NCBI GenBank assembly: GCA_028583605.1
Contig: CM053329.1
Location: 2,542,001-2,606,000 of the forward strand
Direction: 5' to 3'
DNA from: Dastarcus helophoroides
Lineage: Eukaryota; Arthropoda; Insecta; Coleoptera; Bothrideridae
Length of the DNA stretch: 64,000 bases
Position 1 is the stretch's first letter. Each line of letters opens with the position of its first letter. Under the pieces are notes generated by a model. That model was not told the DNA's origin, did not search any database, and saw only the letters and a list, made by a program, of their open reading frames with translations. Position numbers and translations under genes: made by a program. Shown piece after piece: positions 32,361-43,829 of this stretch.

Positions 32361-33374
32361 TTAAGTTGCATATCACTGGAATCACAATTTTATACACAAT
32401 CCAATTTCGATAAAGAAAAAAATACTTATAATCTATGTTCAATCTCAATGTTAAAATAATGTTTTAAAGCTGTAAAAAGTTTTCTTTATTCATTTAAACC
32501 ATTACAATAATGATTATGGAAAATATTAATATTAATTATTAATGTTCAAAATTGTGAAAGCTTTTGTCTACAGCGTGTTCAAAGAGTAAAGAAAGTAGGG
32601 TATTTTTTACACTGGTTGCTATTGGGATCTGAAAGAAAAAACAATTTAACATCAAGTTTTTAAGTTTTATCCATTTACCATTTTTTAAATGCAACATATA
32701 CGCATATTTTATATTTTTATGAAATATCATAAAATTTATAATAAAAATAGTTATTGTAAATTTTTTCCTAAGGTTAATAATAACGGAGCTAAGAGGAAGT
32801 AAAAGTATAGCATAAAAAATTGAAAATTATGCAAAATAGCTATATAAACTGTGGAAACAAATATCAACAGTTAAATATGCACTGAACATAGACCGCAGTA
32901 GGTATGTCAGGAGAATTCCGAACCGGGAGTGACAGCTTTATTAATCTGTCATGATACACAGCTATAGTTATGCAACTAAAACCAAGTGGCAAGTTGGAAC
33001 TTTAAAAATTAAAACTGTCCGACGGGCTATTTATCTACCGATTGGTTAGCAGATCATTTTGTTGCACACTACTTGTTCGTCATTTGGTTTTAGCTGCACA
33101 ATTATATTTGTCTACCATATCATAACAGATTAATAAACCTATTACGTCACTTCTGGTCCAGAACTCTCCTGATATATCTTCTTTAGTTTTATATTCAGTT
33201 TATACCAATGTATATTAAATTTCTGATATTTGTTTCCATGGTCTACTAAACTTATTTCGCATCAATTTTTGACTTCTTACGATGAACATTTATACCCTTG
33301 TAATACCCCTATTATGTTTATTTAAGTAAAAATTTATAATAACTATTCTTATTCAAAACATTATCTTTCATATA
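32361..33374. other. AT-rich spacer without recognisable feature
   Basis: No gene or element ends recognised. A minus-strand frame at 32539-32730 lacks motifs. Confidence 0.35.
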
Positions 33375-35713
33375 CAGAGTGAGTAAAAAGTATGAAAAAG
33401 TGCTTATATTTCCTGAGATATACTTTACTTTAAAAGAATATATCTTAACAAAAGTTTTCGAAGTTATTTTTTCCCATAAAATGATGAAACTCAATTTTAC
33501 TCAACAGGAACGCCTTCGTTGTCACGGCAAACACTTTGTTTTTTTAAATGGCATAATATTTTCGTTGAATTTTCTAGGTACATCACACACAATTTTAATG
33601 GTTTTCCATTAAAAAAAAAATTAAAATAAAATAAACTCTTGTAAAAATCACCATATTAGGCTAGACTTCTTATCAAGTAGTCACATAGTTCAAAAATGCA
33701 GCCCGTCCCTAAAAAGGGAAAAAGGAATCTGACTAACAACTTTCGCCCTATATCTTTGTTACCCATTATATCTAAAGTGATGAAGGTTATCAATATCAAG
33801 ATTCTCAAATATCTGGAGGAGCTTAGAATTATCTTGGGCAGGCAATACGGTTTTAGACAACAACGCTCGACTGGCGATCAACTGGTGTATGTTACTCATA
33901 TCTGCAGTTCAGTTATGGAAAAACATGATGAGGCTAGGATTTGATATCTCAAAGGCCTTCGACAAAGTCTGGCACCGATCTCTTCTCGCCAAATTAACAT
34001 ATTATGGCCTTCCTCCTGGACTCTGTCATTTGATACCCAATGTTATCGCTGACAGATCTCTTCAAGTTATCGTCGATGGGATTTCATCCGAGACATTTGC
34101 GATTAATGCAGGGGTACCTCAGAGGTCTGCCAGTCTCCTGCTCTGTTTGTGTTACACATAAACGATCTCTTAGCTTGAGCTTCCAATTCTTTATACAGCT
34201 ACGTAGATGATAGTAGCCTTGTGTCAACTCTTTTCTTCAACAAATCATTATCTGCCGCTGCTTCAGATCGACTGAGGTAACAGCAGATACAGATGATTAA
34301 TTGGGATCTCGAAATCATTATGGAATGGGGTTAAAAAAATCTGGTCGACTTCAACGCTTCAAAAACTCAGGCAGCGGTTTTCTCTAAGAAAACATCAAGG
34401 GATAATGCAACGAATATACTAATGGACGGTAAAATCATTCCGATGGGATCTAATCTGTCTATTATAGAAGTAAATGCGAGCTCTAACTTCTCTTGGGATG
34501 ATCATGTGCGCGCCATTATCAAGTCCGCTTCTCAGAAGCTACGCTTTCTTTTTAGAGCTAAAAAGTACTTCACATCTCATCAGCTACTCACACTATACAA
34601 AGCTCAAGATAGATCAACACTAGAATACTGTTCTCATGTTTGGAATTCAGCCCCAAAAAACTCTTTTGGATTCAAAAAACTCTTTTGGATTCAAAAATAG
34701 CGATTCGCCTAATTGATGACAAGAGTTTGACAGATTCTTTCGAAACACTAGAGCACCGGCGGATGGTTGGTGACTTGTCTCTTTTCTTTAAGTACTATCA
34801 TGAAAGATACTCGCAGGAACTATTATGATTGATCCCCCCAAGAGTAAGATTTTTGAGGCATACAAGACAGTCGGAGACAGCAAATTCCTGTGCGGTCCAG
34901 CTTGACACACTGAGGACTTCTGCCTATGGAGATTCTTTTTTCTATAGAACTTCCAAGCTATGGAACTCGTTACCGAAAGGAATTTTCACCAAAAATTACA
35001 ACCTATCCTTGTTTAAGAAGGGGGTCCATTGCCATCTATCCTTATTTCCGCATCCTACTTGGAGTGCTTTGAAGGCATAATGAGGTTGTCCTTTGCGAGT
35101 GGATTAAACTTAAAAAAAAATATGTGAATAAATTTAAAGAAGAACTTATTAACTACTAATTAAATTAAAGAAAACGAGCAGGTCACTTCATGAAAAACCC
35201 TGCAGACTTTTTTGACAGAAGTCCAACATCATTATTATTTATGTTGTAATCTTCAATTAATTCTACTGTAATAATAATTATTTATAAAATCCAAAATTTC
35301 CAGGTTTTCTGATTTTTAAGGTCTTATTTTTTGACTCCTTAGAGTGACGAAATGCAAATAGAATTGACAAGAGAAGATGTTTTTAACTAATAGCAACAAA
35401 TACCATCAACTTTTTTCATAGCTACCTGATAAAAATTGCATTCCAATTGATTTAATCTGGCAAGGTAATTTTTAGAAAAGTTACCATTTTTTCTCTTTTT
35501 TTTTAAGAAACCTCATTAAAATTGTACTGTAATATATCCAGAAATAGACGGCCTCTCCAAAAATGCAAAAAAATGTCTCATACCATTTAACAAAAGAAAG
35601 TTTGTTGCCATAACATCAACTTATTTACATGAAGAGGAATTTAATATTGCCAGTTTATCAAAAAAAATAAACTCAGGAGATATAGGCATCTTTCCATCTT
35701 TTTACTTACTCTG
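33375..35713. mobile_element. TA-flanked MITE interrupted by a LINE
   Basis: The left end is CAGAGTGAGTAAAAAGTATG (from 33375). The right end, inverted, is CAGAGTAAGTAAAAAGATGG, and TA flanks both (33373-33374, 35714-35715). The similarity continues inward: TTTCCTGAGATATA on the left and, inverted, TCTCCTGAGTTTAT on the right. The LINE at about 33690-35118 splits it, leaving a MITE of about 0.9 kb. The 77-codon frame at 33379-33612 lies in its left part and shows no domain. Confidence 0.75.
33690..35118 (+). pseudogene. jockey-superfamily LINE, RT to 3' end
   Basis: A 5'-truncated non-LTR element. RT blocks appear in order: MQPVPKKGKRN, NNFRPISLLPIISKVM, RQYGFRQQRSTGDQLVY, FDISKAFDKVWHRSLLAKL, then NAGVPQRSASLLL (an expected PQGS is damaged) and YVDDSSL at about 34198-34218. 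After that come ASSNFSWDDHVRAIIKSASQ, LEYCSHVWNSA, KAIRLIDDKSLTDSFETLEHRR and FFYRTSKLWNSLPKGIF. The end at 35080-35118 is GCATAATGAGG...GTGGATTAAAC followed by A-rich sequence. A 19-bp word (AAAAAACTCTTTTGGATTC) is duplicated in tandem at 34655-34694 and shifts the frame. Stops occur at several places. Confidence 0.85.
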
Positions 35714-35899
35714 TATAAGGGAGCACCCAAAAGTAACGCGAATTTGGTTGCGATGGAAGAGAAAATAGGGGAACCCATTATTCGACCAGGTGTCCGTTAG
35801 GGACACGTCTCATGAGTTGGTGTGCGAGGTTCTGTATCTATAAGTGCATCGGTTCACCCGTGGGAATTTTTGTACTGAAACAACTTTCTTCATTTCGCC

Positions 35900-36480
35900 G
35901 AAAACGTGATGGCAGATTGTTGAGAGCAACACGCGGCTGTGAAATTTAGTTTCCTGTTGGGAAAATCGGCCGCGAAACTATTGTAATGCTTAAGACAGCT
36001 TATGGGGATAATTCCCTAAGTAAAACTAGAGTACACGAGCGATTTTCACGTTTTAAAAATGAAGAAATGTCAATTGAAGACCAACCCCGTTTTCGGAGGC
36101 CCTTCAAAGTCAAGAAGTGATGAAAACTTCGACAAAATCAATTCTCTCGTTCGTAAAGACCGTCGCCGCACCACTGATTAACTCTGTGAGATGTCAGCTC
36201 ACACCGCTCTCTCCGTAAAGCAGTTTTTGACCAAAAACGGCATGACACCAATTGTCCACCCCCATACTAATAAGATCTAGCCCCCTATGATTTCTTTTTG
36301 CTTCCCAGACTCAAAAGGTACATGAGAGGAAAGCGTTTTGCCACTGTGAAGGAGGTAAAACAAAAATCTCTGGAAGGCCTAAAGAACATCCCAATAAGTG
36401 AATCTAAAAAATGTTTTGAACAATGGACGGATCATTTGTAGAGGTGCGTTGTAGTCAAGGGAAAACCATAAACTACTGTA
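35900..36480 (+). pseudogene. mariner transposase with internal deletion
   Basis: The N-terminal helix-turn-helix region reads AVKFSFLLGKSA in part, then IVMLKTAYGDNSLSKTRVHE, RFSRFKNEEMSIEDQPRFRR. The sequence then jumps near 36195 from the linker to AHTALSVKQFLTKNGMTPIV, which belongs just after the second catalytic Asp. The C-terminal part (FATVKEVKQKSLEGLKNIP, FEQWTD) follows in shifted frames. The segment with the first and second catalytic Asp residues is therefore missing. A tract LSVKQFLTKN is in frame with neither half. It cannot encode an active enzyme. Confidence 0.8.
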
Positions 36481-36530
36481 ACATAAGTGTTCTGCAAATA
36501 AACGTATTATTATTATTAAACTTTATTATT

Positions 36531-36825
36531 ATATATGTAATACTTCTATATGGCCAGCTCCCTATTCTCTTCGCGAGTTTATTCTGACCAAATACGATAA
36601 AGATGGAACATGGGCGATTGGCGAGTATTGCGCATGAATGAACGAAATGAACGAATCGCTACGCGCGGTGTTTATGTTTGGCCGTGCACAGCTGACTTTG
36701 ACCATGCACAGATGATTTGTAGCACCTGCGCATTGCGACTCATTACCTCGTGTGAAAGTCGGCGAGAAAGAGAAGTCTTTCCCACAAGAAACGAGTAACT
36801 GGCCATACAGAAGTATTACATATAT
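36531..36825. mobile_element. 295-bp MITE with 27-bp inverted ends
   Basis: ATATATGTAATACTTCTATA then TGGCCAG (36531-36557) is the inverted copy of CTGGCCA then TACAGAAGTATTACATATAT (36799-36825), with 26 of 27 positions matching. The interior is GC-richer than the host mariner and non-coding; the 62-codon frame at 36610-36798 shows no domain. It sits within the mariner 3' region, so it is the younger insertion. Confidence 0.85.
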
Positions 36826-36920
36826 GGGGAGAACACTTTGAAGATGATCAAAATTAGGTGTAAAATATTAAAAAATAAAAAAAAAGTTATGACAAAATTC
36901 AAGTTTTATTGGGTCCCTCG

Positions 36921-37226
36921 TATATAAAAACAACGAGTAACTCACTGTACATACTTCTAGGAACTTGTAACTTTGCATAGACGTTCTTTATATACTCTAG
37001 GCGCCCGTTAAGAAGGGTTTTCGGAGATTCAGTCTTTAAGGGGGCGAAAAAAAAAATCTAAAAAATATGCTTCTACTTCTGCCAAGTGACAATGTCAGCG
37101 AGACAGGTCCCTAGATTAGAACATAAGGCAGAAAGCAAATTAATATTGCTAAGAGTGTGCTGACAGTTGAATGCTATTTGCTATTAGCAGTTGTGAATTG
37201 GTTTTATGGCTTTTATTGTTTAATTA
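36921..37226. other. spacer without recognisable feature
   Basis: AT-rich spacer between elements; nothing recognised. Confidence 0.35.
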
Positions 37227-37412
37227 CAGGGTTATTGATCATATATTGACCCATAGTCTATCTCGCTTATTTTTAAAGATACGAAAAAAATATAAGAGAT
37301 CTAATTGGTGTAGATTTGAAAATATTTTTATTATATACTATTTAAAAAAATAATAGCATAACCCAGCTTCGGTATATTTAACAAACATCGGTTTTTTAAA
37401 CAGAATACCCTG
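37227..37412 (+). mobile_element. 186-bp MITE, complete copy (family M)
   Basis: Ends CAGGGTTATT (37227) and, inverted, CAGGGTATTC (37412), with TA flanks at 37225-37226 and 37413-37414. The interior (GACCCATAG, TATTTTTAAAGATACGAAAA, AACAAACAT.GGTTTTTTAA) reappears in inverted orientation at 37778-38866, which proves it is a repeated unit. Confidence 0.8.
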
Positions 37413-37826
37413 TATATTTTGACATATTTAAGTAGCCCCTCTATTTTTATGATTTCAATGATGCATAAAAAAATTATAATATTTTTTTCAAATATTTTGG
37501 CAGAAATAACGTATTTTTAATAAAATAACCATTCCGTTAGGCCGTATGTAAATAGAGTAAACTACAGGTTTCAAGAATTTTAAACCAATAATCTAAAATA
37601 TCATTCAGAAGTATGCTTAAACTGAAATTGAGGTCATTTTGAGCAATTTTCTAACTTTAAAAAATTATTTTTTCGTTACAAATATCTTGTTTCTGCCAAA
37701 AGGATTGAAGTAAATATATAACTGGTATATATCATTAAAATTAAAAAAATAGGACTATTAGAATATGTAAAAATATACAGGGTGTTCTAGTTAAAAAACT
37801 AATGTTTGTTAAATAAAAGGAAAAAT

Positions 37827-38698
37827 AAATATGAACCGGAATTTCTATCATGTCGCCATAAGGGAGTCGGGAGTGTGCGCATACTCTTAGATATGTTAGC
37901 TGGGGATATCACGTGACTTCCTGCCCTCAAGCGAATTCCGTTCTCGCCGTTCGTCAGTTGTAAATTGTAAATACAATGAGAGTGAAAGAGGTTCATCCGC
38001 ACGTTGCGTAGCGCATTATTATTAAATTTCTTGCCATTGAAGGTGTAAAGCCCGCCGAAATTCTTCGTAGACTAAAAGCACAGTTTGGGGATACTTGTTT
38101 GAAGAAAACTCAAGTGTATGAAGGCCACAACAAAATTTTGGAAGGACGAACTCAAGTTGAAAATGAACTCCTCGGACCAGTGTGACTGCGGCAAGATTAA
38201 CGCTGTTGTGCACGTCAATTTTCTCCATGAACGTTGTACAGTTAATGCTGCCTACTACTTCTAGCTATTGGATGAAACAAAACGTGCATATCGCCAGAAG
38301 AGGCGCGAATTTTCAGTCACAAATGTGATTTTGCTTCACTACAATACCCGCCCCCACTCAATCAATCTTACACATAAAAAATTAGAGGAAATGCAGTGGG
38401 CAACATTAAAACACTCTCCTTATAGTACCGATTTATCAGCATGCGATTATCATATGTTTGGGCCACTGAAAGAAGCTTGGAGGTGAGCGATTTCATGAAG
38501 ATGCTGCTGTTGAGACATTTGTGCGCAATTGCTTGCAAACACGCCTGCCTTCCTTTTATGATGATGGCATTAAAAAACTCACAATCCATTGGGAAAAATG
38601 CATAACAAAATCAGGAGATTATGTGGAAAAATGTTAATAACTTTCATATATGTATCTTGTAACAATAAATTTTTAAAAACAAATTCCGGTTCATATTT
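37827..38698 (+). mobile_element. mariner element inside the MITE
   Basis: AAATATGAACCGGAATTT at 37827 is repeated in inverted form at 38681-38698, forming perfect 18-bp ends. A degenerate transposase gene fills most of the 872 bp. It separates the two parts of a MITE, so it inserted into that MITE. Confidence 0.8.
37975..38637 (+). pseudogene. mariner transposase, decayed, second Asp lost
   Basis: The N-terminal part reads IIIKFLAIEGVKPAEILRRL, then KAQFGDTCLKKTQVYEGHNK, the helix-turn-helix region, with stops around it. The catalytic part at 38310-38470 reads FSVTNVILLHYNTRPHSINL, then LKHSPYSTDLSACDYHMFGP. The tail includes RFHEDAAVETFVRNCLQTRL, FYDDGIKKL and CITKSGDYVEKC. The codon at 38340-38342 is Tyr where mariner has its second catalytic Asp (HDN became HYN). 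The third Asp is at 38445-38447, exactly 35 codons later, so D34D spacing is preserved. A region between the HTH and the second Asp is shortened. Confidence 0.85.
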
Positions 38699-39014
38699 GA
38701 TATATCCTCATATAGCGAAACTTGGGTTATTCAGTGGTTTTTCTGATAGCATACAATAAAAGTATTTTCAAATCCACACCAACTTGATCTCTTGCATTTT
38801 TTTCGTGTCTTTAAAAATAAGGGAGATACGCTATGGGTCAATATATCTGTACGATCAATAGCCCTGTTTACTTTGATTTATCATTTACACTAATAAATGC
38901 CTTTAATTAAAAAATTATTGTGGACATGATAAATATCAAAGGGAAAATATTGAGATAAGTCGTCATTCGCATTATTGGTCAGAGAACTTGTCTTCCATAA
39001 ACGTATAAAATATA

Positions 39015-39195
39015 CAGGGTGTTTCATTTAAAAAATTGTAAATTTATAATAAAACTCAAAAACGCTATGTCAATTGTTCTTTTGGTATCATCATAATAAT
39101 AAGCGTTAAAAATAAGCTACTTTTCTAATTTAACCGAATTTATATCTTTAATAATAAAAAAAAGCAATAGTGCTGACTTAATTTTGAACAACCTG
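39015..39195. mobile_element. 181-bp MITE with CAGGGTGTT-type ends
   Basis: The left end CAGGGTGTTTCATTTAA and, inverted, the right end CAGGTTGTTCAAAATTAA are flanked by TA on both sides (39013-39014, 39196-39197). The interior is non-coding. The ends look like those of family M but the interior does not, so I treat it as a separate family. Confidence 0.7.
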
Positions 39196-40139
39196 TATAT
39201 AATATTAATGAACGTTTGGGTTTCCCTTTAGTAATCAATGTTATATAGCAAAATAATTACTCTAAAGGACGGAAATAATTATTGACGACAATAATGAAAT
39301 CGAACGTAAGAGCTAATAGATAACGGGAGTTTGACAGCGGAATCTTAAGTATGTAATTAAATATTTAAATGGATTGTTTTGTTGGTTGCTGTAATCGTCT
39401 AACTTTAAAAACAATGCATTTCTATAAACATTATATAGGTGTAATAAATATGCAGTATAAAATATCATAATTCGATTAAATTACTCTGAGTCCATTTACT
39501 GGCAGAAAACTATATATTATACTTGAACAATTTATTGCAGCATATCATTGGTCATAAAGTACTGCACCATTGCACCATTACATTTAAATGCCTGAAGTAG
39601 CTGTTAAGTTAGGAACATAGCTGTCAGCTATAAGAATTTTTTACGCGCATCTGGCGCTGTATGAACGGCACTATTGCATGCCTATGTGCATATGAAATTA
39701 TCACCGCTGCTTGTTTACAAAAAGTGGTAACTAACAAGTAACGAGGCTTAATAAATTTACAAATATTTACGAGTAGTGTGTATTCTGGTGTTTAGTTTGT
39801 TTGTATTGTATAATGATTATACATAATGACTTATCGGAAAACTTTCTTACTACTGACTGATTAACTCATTAGGCGGACATATACTTACTGATTTAATTAA
39901 GATGATATGGTTCGGTTCAATGAGGTACTTACCTAAAACAAAAAAAAAAACTTAATTTAATCATACAGTATAACACATATGAATTGACTTTATAAGAGAA
40001 GGATTTTTAAATTCAAATTACTGATTAAACATTGTTTCAATAACTAATTAGCACCGGTAAATTTTTACTTCCCACACAAATTCACGAAAGCTGCGTTGTA
40101 ACTGTATTCACTACTAATCGGTAAAAAAAATTCGCAAAC
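39196..40139. other. AT-rich spacer without recognisable feature
   Basis: Nothing recognised by eye. Confidence 0.35.
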
Positions 40140-41060
40140 CGGAAATTGTGACAAACTTTCGCGAACAGGACCAATTAATATTATTATTTTATTTGGGGTC
40201 AATTATCCCTGTAAAACTAAAGTTTTCGTGTTGTTCTTTTAACAAATTCCAGAACTTCTTTTATGGGTGTTTCACTATAGTCCTTGGTTCAGTAAAAGCA
40301 TTCCCAAAGCTGGAATGTCCATCCCCAGCCAGAGCTGGTTACTCACAGAATATGTATGTGTAAAGGAGTTTCTTCTTCCTCACACATTCTATAAGTAGAA
40401 GATTCTTTTAAGTCAATTGTTGTGAGATATTTCATTAAGGCACATTGTCCCGGAAACAGTCAAACTTTTTATCTAAGCTGATTTTTGCTTTACTTTAAGA
40501 GTTTCCTCTGTGTAAAATGCCCGTTTTTTCATTTCCTTCAATTCCCCGATGGGCCTCAACCCATAGAAGTATTACTGTATTGTGCTGTGCTAATTTGCTT
40601 AGCTTGTCAATACAAACTTTAACCGTTCTGGAGTTAATTTTGTAAGCTCTGAGCGCGTTTAATGTTGCTTGGTTGTCGCTATAGATCAGGATCCTTTTAT
40701 ATTTATGAGATCTCCTGTTCAATTTTTCAGCCACTTATGCCTGGAATAATGTTGCCCAAACTCCCAGGTTTATGTAAATTTCATTCCCTGGTCTCTTGCC
40801 GGTTGTTCCTGCTCCAGTACTTGTCATTATTTTGAATTCACCTGTAAACCAGATTGATCCGATTTTCTATTTTTGGTTTCGCTAAATGCACACCCTTTTC
40901 CAGTATTTCTACTGTCTGAAGGCTTACTTAGAGTATGATTCTCACAGATCCCCTTCCTTAAATATTTCTGTACGACATGTTAATCTGAATGATTCCATTC
41001 CATACCAGTTAATTATTAACCTGTAAGCTGCCGACCGGGCCTCCGCCTACAACACCAGAT
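40140..41060 (-). pseudogene. LINE C-terminus with RNase H domain
   Basis: Minus strand, in order: AEARSAAYRL (end of the post-RT region, about 41020-41050), then the RNase H start IWFTGEFKIMTSTGAGTTGK (T.G in place of the catalytic TDG) and INLGVWATLFQA. It continues ILIYSDNQATLNALRAYKIN, then LLWVEAHRGIEGNEKT. The catalytic SDNQA and WV.AHRGI.GNE motifs are visible at 40550-40700. The tail has MCEEEETPLHIHIL, the H-containing finger seen at the end of such LINEs, then FGNAFTEPRTI to about 40200. An RNase H domain at the C-terminus places it with I/R1/Loa-type elements. Stops at several points and the lack of RT mark it as a relic. Confidence 0.75.
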
Positions 41061-41529
41061 AAAGTGAAGACAGACCCAGCAGTGCTTCGATGACTGCAAA
41101 ATTAAGTAATAAAGCGTACTAAAAAATATTTTATCACTAAAATTAACAACTCGGAACCTAGTGGCACGTCGTACCTTTCATAAAGGGAGATTGATAATTA
41201 AAATGTGCTTTCAATTATTGTGATGTATTGAAAAACCACCATTCCTTGTATTACACATAAAAAACAACTGACTTTCCCTGGCTGACCGGTCTAGCGAGGA
41301 AGCAGTTCAAAATAACCTCATAAATTATAGTCAATTTATTCAGCAACGATGTAGCTTTCCAACTGTACCATAATATATACTAAGTGTTCTATTAAAAATA
41401 AATATATTGCAACACTATATTTAAAAAACCTTACATAAATTGAAATATTCTATTTTCTTAATAAAAGGAAATATCAAAATGTACCTTACCAGAAGCTATT
41501 CTCCGCCTCAAACCGGTCAAACACTATAT
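41061..41529. other. AT-rich spacer without recognisable feature
   Basis: Nothing recognised by eye. Confidence 0.3.
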
Positions 41530-41840
41530 GAAAGAAACTCTTAAAATTTATGATTTACTATGGAATTTTCGACTTTAATCTCAAAATTTAAACTCGAATA
41601 TTGAAAATTTTTTTGAAATTTTTACTTTTAAACCAGAGATTTCATTTAAAACTCATAATTTTCACAAAAAAAATCCAACATTTCCAAGTTAAACTTAAAA
41701 CTCTAAGAATTTCGTTTCTATCCGAAATTTCGACTTTGTTTATGAAGATTACAAAAAAAAATTCTCGCGTTTAAAAATATCAGTCCTAAACTTCTCAAAT
41801 TTTGAGACAAAATGAAAATTTATAAAAGGGGGTTTTAAAA
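41530..41840. repeat. degenerate low-complexity block 3
   Basis: Short stretch with GAAATTTTT, TCGACTTT, CAAAATTT and TTTCGACTTTG words like those of the larger blocks. Confidence 0.4.
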
Positions 41841-43618
41841 TTAAGTGTTCAGAAAGCAGCATGCGATTACTTATTGATTGTTTGGATTGATCTGTCAAGT
41901 GTTACTTTGATGTCTTATTTATGTCAAGAGATTGAAATTTTTTAAGGCAAAAGAAAATCCTTTAAAAAGTTATTTACTTTTGCGAAATATAATTTGAATT
42001 AATAATATGATATACAAATTCATAAATGAGTGAGTCGTTTTATAATCTTCAAGTGATTTTATACAAAATCAGTAGGGTTTTCCATCAGTAGGTTTGCTAT
42101 GATAATAGTTCAAATGTCAATCACTGATAACCTATTTAAGAAATACATAAAAAATATAAAAAAAATCATAGTTAACTTGATGATTTTTTTCATTTGAACA
42201 CCCGATATTAGCGAAGCAATAGTGCACTAGCAGCAATTGTTAACAAGCTAGTATGTAGTTATAATAAACCTATTCTGGAGACAAATAACTTTAGATGTTT
42301 TGGCAAATACTTCACCAAAATTATATTGTCAATTTCAACAGTAAACTGAAAATTGTGATAGGTTAATCGCAAAATTATAATATGTAATAAAATTGAATGA
42401 CCACAAAGCAGTTACATTAGAGGTAATGAATAGTTAAATATTGCCAGATATGTTGATAAGTTACTCAGATAACTGGTATTTATATTAAATTAATGAAAAA
42501 CTGATGCCTGGCAGTGTACAATAAATGGTAATACTATGTAACGGATACTATATGTGACCACAAAATCAGGGGAATATATCTGGAAGTATGTATGGAGAAC
42601 TGGCGAAAAAAATTTGTAGCTTTGTCCTTTATTATTACCTAAATATTTTTGAATTGAGCACCGACTGACTTCTAGCAGGTTTTATAGAACATGTTCAATC
42701 AAATTTGATAACGTAACTGTAAGATCTTAACATGCTGATTCAGTAGATTTGCAGCAATTAGTAGCATTGTAAAAATATCATCAAACATTCGGAAATTTGT
42801 TATAGGTTTCCTTCGTACCTCGAGGGACTTCCAACAATGTAGATTAAAAAATATAATAATAAAAATAATAATAATATTTTCGAACAATAGCAAAGCTGTT
42901 CAGTTGTAAAAGAAATTATATCAATAATTACAAAACTGGTGACAGGAATTTCTGGAGAATATTTATTTTCTGATGCATGTAAAATTATCTGCAGTCACTA
43001 CCTATCAACCCAATATTTGTTTTCCTAAACACTTTTAAATCTAGAATATTTGCAGGCAATAAGTCGAACATGTTTGGGAGGAGCAGTAATTTCACATTAT
43101 ATGTTAGGGGAGAATGAATAGATTGGGCGGACTTTTCTTAATTTCGTGTTAAAAATATGCCACTAAGCCGTATACTAATTAATGAGGTTTAGGAAATAAA
43201 ATGTCAAACATTTGAGGGAACCTGTGTCGTGATGTTTGCGTCGTCGGTAGCGCTTTACGTGTCGCGAGAATTAGTGAAAAATGCGAGTTGGCAGCTCCAC
43301 ACGCATTTACATGACGTTTAGTGGCCGCAATTATCCAGCAGCAGGAAGCCGTAAATAATTCACTTTGAATTTCTCACAAAACCCGGGCAAGTCGACTTTA
43401 GAGATATAAATCCTTCATATCGCTATTAGGGAATACGTTCACCAACGTCGTGTATTTCACGAATTAAAACCTCGAATTAAAACATATCAAATCTTACTCA
43501 AATACTTATTTAAAAAAAAATATATATTACGCTTTTTACAAATAAAGTAGTCATGGTTTATAGTCAGTCCATCCCGGGGTTGTCAATGTTGTGAAAAAAA
43601 ATGAATTTTGGTATATCG
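41841..43618. other. no gene; high-complexity island at 43210-43400
   Basis: No coding motif seen. About 43210-43400 is markedly richer in CG dinucleotides than the flanks and contains GTAAATAATTCAC and GGCCGCAATTA. It might be a conserved regulatory element. Confidence 0.3.
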
Positions 43619-43829
43619 GACTGGTACTTGCTTATCTTCAAAAATTGATACGCAAATCTTGTCCCCTGAAACCAAGAAAGATTAAAAAACACAACAGTTG
43701 CTTTAGCGCGTTTCGATAGCCGAGTTATCATTTTCAGAGGGATACGGTATCTCTCTGGTGGGTATCGAAACGCGCTAGAGCAACTGTTGTGTTTTTTAAT
43801 CTTTCTTGGTTTCAGGGGACAAGCTTCCA
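43619..43829. repeat. Penelope family 1, palindromic copy C (terminal repeats only)
   Basis: The left arm (from CTTGTCCCCTGAAACCAAGA at 43659) and right arm (ending TCTTGGTTTCAGGGGACAAG at 43823) are inverted copies of the outer part of the family 1 terminal repeat. They are separated by only about 40 bp. Coding DNA is absent. The hammerhead motif is spoiled in both arms (CUGAAAA on the left, CUGGUGG on the right). An outer ATCTTCAAAAATTGATACGC is present on the left only. Confidence 0.75.

Larger units (their letters stand above)
35718..36920 (+). mobile_element. mariner element with a MITE in its 3' untranslated part
   Basis: The left end reads AGGGAGCACCCAAAAGTAAC (35718). The right end, inverted, is CGAGGGACCCAATAAAAC, with TA at 35716-35717 and 36921-36922. 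The element lies directly against the right end of the MITE at 33375-35713. The interior holds a deleted transposase gene and, after it, a separate 295-bp MITE (36531-36825). Without that MITE the element is about 0.9 kb, shorter than a complete mariner of about 1.3 kb. Confidence 0.75.
37778..38866 (-). mobile_element. MITE of family M split by a mariner
   Basis: In minus orientation this starts with CAGGGCTATTGATCGTAC (right end, 38866) and contains ATATATTGACCCATAG, TTATTTTTAAAGACACGAAA and TTGGTGTGGATTTGAAAATA. It ends with TTAACAAACATTAGTTTTTTAACTAGAACACCCTG (left end, 37778). The two halves line up with the intact copy at 37227-37412, with the mariner at 37827-38698 between them. Confidence 0.8.

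Noticed and set aside
36970..37060. Possible tRNA or structured RNA near the GC-richer GGCGCCCGTTAAGAAGGG
   Set aside because: No cloverleaf with a T-loop GGTTCGA-type motif could be drawn.
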